Shown: in pieces, positions 54,267 through 58,521 of the stretch | Numbering within the stretch: position 1 is the stretch's first letter | Layout: the number at the start of each line of letters is the position of its first letter | Assembly (NCBI GenBank): GCA_016192705.1 | Contig: JACPTQ010000006.1 | Coordinates: 1-58,521, forward strand | Length of the DNA stretch: 58,521 nucleotides | Source: Deltaproteobacteria bacterium | Lineage (GTDB): Bacteria > Myxococcota > JACPTQ01 | Direction: 5' to 3' | Made by a program: the position numbers and the translations under genes | Notes under the pieces: model-generated | Databases searched by the model: none | Told to the model about the DNA's origin: nothing | The model's input: the letters and a program-made list of their open reading frames with translations, nothing else

Positions 54267-54360
54267 CGCCGCGTTTATCGCCCTCACGGCACACGGCCGC
54301 TCTTCGCGAGTGCCGCAAATCACCTGCCAAACCGAACTCTCCATCCGACGAGGCGGATTG

Positions 54361-54393
54361 TTGACGAGATTTCCGCGCGCTTCACGCTATAAT
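54361..54393 (+). promoter_or_regulatory. Promoter of the FHA-DUF4388 gene, leaderless type
   Basis: TATAAT (perfect) at 54388-54393 followed by seven bases and the GTG at 54401. TTGACG at 54361-54366 is a possible -35 but the 21-nt spacer is too long for a standard sigma-70 promoter. Transcription would start at or next to the start codon. Confidence 0.5.
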
Positions 54394-54400
54394 CTTCCTT

Positions 54401-55327
54401 GTGTCGCGGGCCCCTCAATCTGCACCGTCAGTTTTGGCGCTGAAATTTCTCTCGGGGAAATACCGCGGCAGCGAATTCCCGCTCGATTGGGAGCGCGAAT
54501 TCATTATCGGTCGCGCCCCCGAAATTGAGCTCTCGCTCGTCGAAGACCTCGTCTCGCGCAAGCACGCCCGCATCTCGACCCGAAAAAACACGATTGTCCT
54601 CGAAGACCTTGGAAGCACCAACGGCACCTTCGTTAACGGCGAGCGAATCAAGCGCGTCCTTTTGAAAGATGGCGACCGCATCCTCATCGGCACCAGCATC
54701 CTCGCCCTCGGACCGTACGACGGCCACGTTCCACAGTCGCCCCAGTCCGACGTCGAAGCAACGGTCACGGCGCCCGCGCTCTTTGGGTCGCTCGCGGCTG
54801 TTCCCGTTTCGAGTCTCGTCGACCTCCTCTCAACGTCGCGCAAGTCCGGCACGCTCGTCATCCGCAGCGATCGCATCGGGCGCATCGTCTTCAACGACGG
54901 AAAGCTCACCGCGGCAAGCATTGACGACCAACCAGACTGTCCCTCGCAAAAAGCGTTCTTCCGTATTTTGTCTTTTATGTCGGGCAACTACACGCTCGAA
55001 TCCAACAAATCGGACGCCGCATCGACCACCGATTCGATCGAACTCGCAACCGCGCCCCTTCTCATGGAGGGGTTGCGACAACTCGACGAAATGCGCCACC
55101 TCCGCGAAACGCGCCAGATCGAAAACCCGCATTTCAGCCTGCCGGCTCCGCTCGCGGTTCCGCTCACCGACCTCTCGACGGCCGAGCTCACGGTTTTCCA
55201 GCTCGCGCTGAACTTCGGCTCGCTTCAACCCATCCTCGACGCCTCTCACCAAACAGATCTTGAGACTCTCCAGGCGTTGTTGTCGCTGGCTGACCGCGGC
55301 TACCTGGACAAACAGTCGCCCGAGTGA
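54401..55327 (+). CDS. FHA-domain protein with C-terminal DUF4388 region
   Basis: 308 residues from GTG 54401, cytosolic. FHA domain ~12-105: FPLDWEREFIIGRAPEIELS, LVSRKHARISTRKNTIVLED, LGSTNGTFVNGERIKRVLL, the Gly/Arg/Ser/His/Asn phosphothreonine-binding set. After a linker, ~130-220 reads SLAAVPVSSLVDLLSTSRKS, GTLVIRSDRIGRIVFNDGKL, FFRILSFMSGNYTLESNKS, the DUF4388 domain found in delta-group signalling proteins and linked to motility regulation in Myxococcus relatives. A helical C-terminus follows. It stops 4 nt into the next gene. Confidence 0.85.
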   Translation: MSRAPQSAPSVLALKFLSGKYRGSEFPLDWEREFIIGRAPEIELSLVEDLVSRKHARISTRKNTIVLEDLGSTNGTFVNGERIKRVLLKDGDRILIGTSILALGPYDGHVPQSPQSDVEATVTAPALFGSLAAVPVSSLVDLLSTSRKSGTLVIRSDRIGRIVFNDGKLTAASIDDQPDCPSQKAFFRILSFMSGNYTLESNKSDAASTTDSIELATAPLLMEGLRQLDEMRHLRETRQIENPHFSLPAPLAVPLTDLSTAELTVFQLALNFGSLQPILDASHQTDLETLQALLSLADRGYLDKQSPE

Positions 55328-55899
55328 CCGCCTCCGTCCTCTTCGCAACGCTCGCGGCCTTCACCCACGCCCCCAGCCATCCGAAGAAGCTTGTCGTCGC
55401 CGTAACCGCACACCGCATCGTCGTCGCCTTTCACGTTGAAGTTGCCGTCGGCGAACGCGCGCGCATGTTGCGGTCGCTCTTCGACACAAACCACGATCGG
55501 CAAATCGACGGCGCCGAAGAGGCGCGGCTTTCAACCTACCTTTCCGAACGAGCAAAGCGCGCCCTCATCGTTCGCCTCAACGGCCGGCGCGTGCCATTCG
55601 CCACTGAAACCCGCTTCATCGATGGCGCCCGCACCCGCGTCGACGCCGCGATGAGCATCATCCTAAAAATGGCGCTCGTCAGCGAACCCATTCAGATTCG
55701 CTTCGGAACCAACCGCCTAAAAATATCCGACGCCGGCTTTGAGCGCGCCGCCGATATTCCGGTCGCACTGGCGCTTGGCGTTCGCGGCGAGATCATTTCC
55801 GGTCGCCAACCGGCCCTCATGTCCGCGCGCGGCGAGTCGACGGTTTTCGCGTTCAAGTCGCTTGAACATCCTCGCGACATCGCAATCGACGGGAAATGA
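55324..55899 (+). CDS. Exported EF-hand-like protein
   Basis: 191 residues from GTG 55324, overlapping the upstream stop (GTGA). Signal-like N-terminus (ASVLFATLAAFTHAPSH). A Ca-binding-loop-like element DTNHDRQIDGAEEARLS (Asp-x-Asn-x-Asp-x-x-Ile-Asp-x-x-Glu) matches one EF-hand at ~54-65. The rest is beta-rich. Likely periplasmic, perhaps Ca-dependent. No family recognised. The 160-nt gap to the next gene shows no feature. Confidence 0.6.
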   Translation: MTASVLFATLAAFTHAPSHPKKLVVAVTAHRIVVAFHVEVAVGERARMLRSLFDTNHDRQIDGAEEARLSTYLSERAKRALIVRLNGRRVPFATETRFIDGARTRVDAAMSIILKMALVSEPIQIRFGTNRLKISDAGFERAADIPVALALGVRGEIISGRQPALMSARGESTVFAFKSLEHPRDIAIDGK

Positions 55900-56059
55900 C
55901 GCCAAAACCAACGCGTTGCAAAACACAACCGCCAGGTTTCCGGTGGGGTCTTCTGACACCATTTGGCCACAACTGCCCCCGGTTGACGGAGCCCAAGTTA
56001 AAAAAGACCGAGAAAACGTAACACCTTGTAGCGGCACACAGAGTGCAGAAATGTAAGGA

Positions 56060-57976
56060 ATGACGACTCGCCCAAGAAAAGCCATCCTCGGTGTCACGGT
56101 TTTTGCCTTGAGTTACCTACATGTAGGACGCGCTGAGGCCGTCTGCGAATACCCAAACCTTCTGATCATTCTCGACGCGTCGGGGAGCATGTGGGGCCAG
56201 ATCAACGGCGTCGACAAGTGGACGCTCGCGAAGAACGCCATCACGACGATGCTGAACAACTACGGCACAAAGTTCTATTTCGGGCTCATGATGTTCCCGT
56301 CGACGTCGCAGTGTGCGGTCGGCAACGTCTCGGTCGGCGTGGGACCAAATACCAAGAATGCGATCATCTCGGCGATGAACAGCAAATCCCTGACGGGCAA
56401 CTGGACGCCGCTTGCCTCGTCGGTCGACGCCGTCGCGAACTACGCGCCGATGCGTACGACGACGCAGCGCAACTTCGCGCTCATCATCAGCGACGGAACA
56501 CAGGATTGCGGCGTTTCGGGCGAACGGTTGACGCCGATTGACTCCGTTAAACGGTTGAAGGCCGTTGGGATCACAACGTTCGTCGTCGGGTTTGGCGGCC
56601 AAACCGACGCCTACGTTCTCAACCAAATGGCGGTCGAAGGTGGAACCGCGCGCGCCGGGTGCTGGGCGGGCGGCAACGACGCAACGCGCAGCGACACCTG
56701 TTATTACCAAGCGGACAATTCAACCGGGCTCGGGCTCGCGCTCAGCGCTGTTGGCTATTCAGTATCGACGGAGATTTGTGACAACAAAGACAACGATTGC
56801 GATGGGCAGGTTGACGAAAACTTAACGCGCGCCTGTTCGAGCGCTTGCGGCGGCGGAACGGAAACGTGCACGACCGGCGTTTGGTCGGGCTGTTCGGCGC
56901 GGCAGCCGACGGCGGAAATCTGCGACGGCATCGACAACGACTGCGATGGGCGTATCGACGAAGGTTTGACGCGGTCGTGCTCGACGATTTGTGGAAGCGG
57001 AACCGAGACGTGTGGCGCGGGCCGATGGGCCGGTTGCACCGCGCGGCAGCCGTCGCCAGAAGTGTGTGACGGCATCGATAACAACTGCAACGGCACAACC
57101 GACGAGGGGCCGGACGGATTGCCGATGCGTCGTCCCTGCAGCACGGCGTGCGGGAGCGGAGTCGAATCATGCACGGGCGGTGCGTGGGGAGGGTGCACGG
57201 CGCGGGTGCCATCGGCAACTGAGATTTGTGGGAACGGCATCGACGACAACTGTAACGGCGAAGTCGACGAAAACTGCGAGTGCACTCACGGACAAACAAA
57301 GCCGTGTGGATCGGGCGAGGGCGTATGCCGACCTGGGATCGAGCGGTGCGTGAATGGGCTCTGGACGCGGCAGTGTGAGGGCGATGTTCGCCCAAGTCCT
57401 GAAATTTGCGACGGGGTCGATAACAACTGCGACGGAAAGATCGACGAGAGCGCGACGTGCGCGGATGGGCCGACGGGGCCGGAGCGGTGCGGCTGTGGCG
57501 GGTGCGTACCGCGCTGCGCGAGTGGCGGCGAGTGTTTCAACGGCGGGACGTGCGTAAACGGTTGGTGCGTTGTGAATCGCTGCCCGTCGGGTTGGGTCTG
57601 CAATGGCTTGACGTGCGTGCCAAGCGGGACGATCGACTTGGACGGAGGCGCTGCGGCGGATGGCGGCGCGGGCGGAGGCTCCGGAGGCGGCGACGGTGGA
57701 AGCGGCGGGACAGGGCCCGGCACAGGCGGTGGCAGCGGAGGGGGCGGTGGCGCGGATGGTGGCGGTTCTGGGCTTGGTCACCCGGGCGGCACATTCCCAG
57801 GCGGCGACGAAAACGGTCTCGCCGGCGGCCGTGCGATTCCGGTCGAAGGGTGCTCGTGTGGCATCGGAGCTGAAAACGGCGGCGGCGCACCATCCTTGTT
57901 CGCGCTCTTTGCCGTCGGTGCGATTCTCGTTACTTTCGCGCGGCGGCGCCAGCGCGCTCGAACCGACAACCTGTAA
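56060..57976 (+). CDS. MopE-like VWA surface protein with MYXO-CTERM-like tail
   Basis: 638 residues, signal peptide ends GRAEA. VWA domain ~30-215: LLIILDASGSMWGQ (MIDAS), ALIISDGTQDCG. Then five MopE-type repeats (~225-470) of the form EICDGIDNDCDGRIDEG (also NNCNGTTDEG, DDNCNGEVDEN), each a Cys and Asp/Asn-rich Ca or metal-binding motif, spaced by Cys-rich segments. A Gly-rich stretch (~530-600) follows, then EGCSCGIGAENGGG, a membrane helix (LFALFAVGAILVTFA) and RRRQR: the MYXO-CTERM sorting signal layout (Cys motif, helix, Arg cluster). Likely anchored to the outer surface after processing. Confidence 0.85.
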   Translation: MTTRPRKAILGVTVFALSYLHVGRAEAVCEYPNLLIILDASGSMWGQINGVDKWTLAKNAITTMLNNYGTKFYFGLMMFPSTSQCAVGNVSVGVGPNTKNAIISAMNSKSLTGNWTPLASSVDAVANYAPMRTTTQRNFALIISDGTQDCGVSGERLTPIDSVKRLKAVGITTFVVGFGGQTDAYVLNQMAVEGGTARAGCWAGGNDATRSDTCYYQADNSTGLGLALSAVGYSVSTEICDNKDNDCDGQVDENLTRACSSACGGGTETCTTGVWSGCSARQPTAEICDGIDNDCDGRIDEGLTRSCSTICGSGTETCGAGRWAGCTARQPSPEVCDGIDNNCNGTTDEGPDGLPMRRPCSTACGSGVESCTGGAWGGCTARVPSATEICGNGIDDNCNGEVDENCECTHGQTKPCGSGEGVCRPGIERCVNGLWTRQCEGDVRPSPEICDGVDNNCDGKIDESATCADGPTGPERCGCGGCVPRCASGGECFNGGTCVNGWCVVNRCPSGWVCNGLTCVPSGTIDLDGGAAADGGAGGGSGGGDGGSGGTGPGTGGGSGGGGGADGGGSGLGHPGGTFPGGDENGLAGGRAIPVEGCSCGIGAENGGGAPSLFALFAVGAILVTFARRRQRARTDNL

Positions 57977-58521
57977 CCCCCCGATCCCCGGTTAAGCGGC
58001 GGATTCTCTGCAGCGCGTCGGGTTGGCAGGAGGCCGTGTCGGCGCGCCGACGTCCTCGGGTCTGAACGCGAACGAGCGATCGATCCACTGTCTTATGGCG
58101 TGCGAAAACCCGTAGATTCCAAGTAATATTGCGCTGCAGACCCTGCGCAAAGGTGGGGCTGCGGGCTCCGTTCCGTCGCCCTCGCCATTCTGCTCGCACA
58201 GGCAAGCCACCGGCTTGCCTGCAGACCGCTCGCAGAATAGGCGCGCCTTTGCGGCGCCCCTGCCAACCCGACGCAACAGCTAGCGAACCGCTTACCGGGT
58301 AGATATTTTTTGGCCCTTGAGGGCGGTGCGATGTGTTCACCCCTCGGGTGCAGACGGGCGATCGTTCAACCCCCAAACACACCGCCGCCAATTCGCGCTG
58401 AACGGTGAACTTTTGAGATGGCGGGAGGGGTTTGGGCAAGCAGAGGCTCGCGTATTCTGTGAGCAATGGTTGGCAAGCCTGTGGCTTGCCGACGCGAACA
58501 GAATCGCGAGGGCGACGGAAC
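57977..58521. repeat. Nested inverted repeats at the right end
   Basis: No supported gene in these 545 nt. GCGTCGGGTTGGCAGG (58015-58030) is exactly inverted at 58259-58274; TCTGCAGCGC (58007-58016) is exactly inverted at 58131-58140, overlapping the first arm by two bases, so the two stems compete. A second family, ~83 nt at 58170-58252, is inverted with a few mismatches at 58439-58521; each copy centres on a GGCAAGCC-ACx-GGCTTGCC hairpin. A minus-strand frame of 178 codons here is judged spurious (repeat DNA, no ribosome site, odd composition). The window edge cuts copy two. Confidence 0.75.

Noticed and set aside
57930-58466. 178-codon minus-strand ORF at the right end
   Set aside because: Overlaps the end of the MopE-like gene and lies in inverted-repeat DNA; no ribosome site.

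Overview
The window is GC-rich chromosomal DNA from a bacterium that most resembles a myxobacterium-like or deltaproteobacterial lineage. The clues are a MopE-type surface protein with a MYXO-CTERM-like tail, an AgmX/PglI-type C-terminal domain, PilZ, FHA and FHA-DUF4388 signalling proteins, many lipoproteins with Asp-Ala-Gly linkers, and the gene order rplM-rpsI-argC. This assignment is inference; no rRNA gene is present to test it.

Layout. 1-3.3 kb: an RND efflux operon on the minus strand (outer-membrane channel, adaptor, permease cut by the window edge). 3.3-4.8 kb: a repeat-rich island with two long hexanucleotide tracts, a convergent pair of four-helix-bundle genes (one frameshifted) and a 21-bp-phased array. 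4.8-8.2 kb: a secreted esterase lipoprotein and a YfhO-like membrane protein. 8.2-12.7 kb: rplM, rpsI, argC, then a membrane/queF/CPBP protease run ending in a 133-bp MITE-like element. 12.8-21.3 kb: an MshEN-domain protein, pcm, two hypotheticals, a glycosyltransferase, PilZ and FHA proteins, trpBA and a Gly-rich RNA-binding protein. 21.6-32.1 kb: a secretome block (four exported or lipoprotein genes, one tRNA-Arg, a Cys-rich exported protein next to a radical SAM enzyme, a TIMP-like protein). 32.1-45.2 kb: AgmX-type protein, a membrane/ureohydrolase operon, a TonB-dependent receptor, Flp pilin, a serine hydrolase, a PBP1A gene split by a frameshift, and arfB. 45.3-46.7 kb: an exported ClpP-like protease. 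46.8-54.3 kb: the conserved rimP-nusA-ylxR-infB-ylxP-rbfA-nrnA-truB translation operon. 54.4-58 kb: FHA-DUF4388, an EF-hand-like protein and the MopE-like protein. 58-58.5 kb: nested inverted repeats.

How the parts work together. The housekeeping blocks (ribosomal proteins, translation factors, argC, trpBA, pcm, queF, PBP1A) look ordinary. The rest is dominated by envelope and signalling functions typical of predatory or social bacteria.

Most unusual signals: (1) composite repeats, made of short CACRGAG or GCAAAG-type units next to (CCGCNN)n tracts, that lie in frame inside nusA, an RND adaptor and an FHA protein and also occur between genes; (2) a 21-bp-phased TGAAACA array; (3) at least nine genes with a TANNNT box 5-8 nt before the start codon and mostly no Shine-Dalgarno, suggesting leaderless transcripts; (4) the Cys-rich/radical SAM pair; (5) a clean frameshift in the only PBP1A gene seen here.
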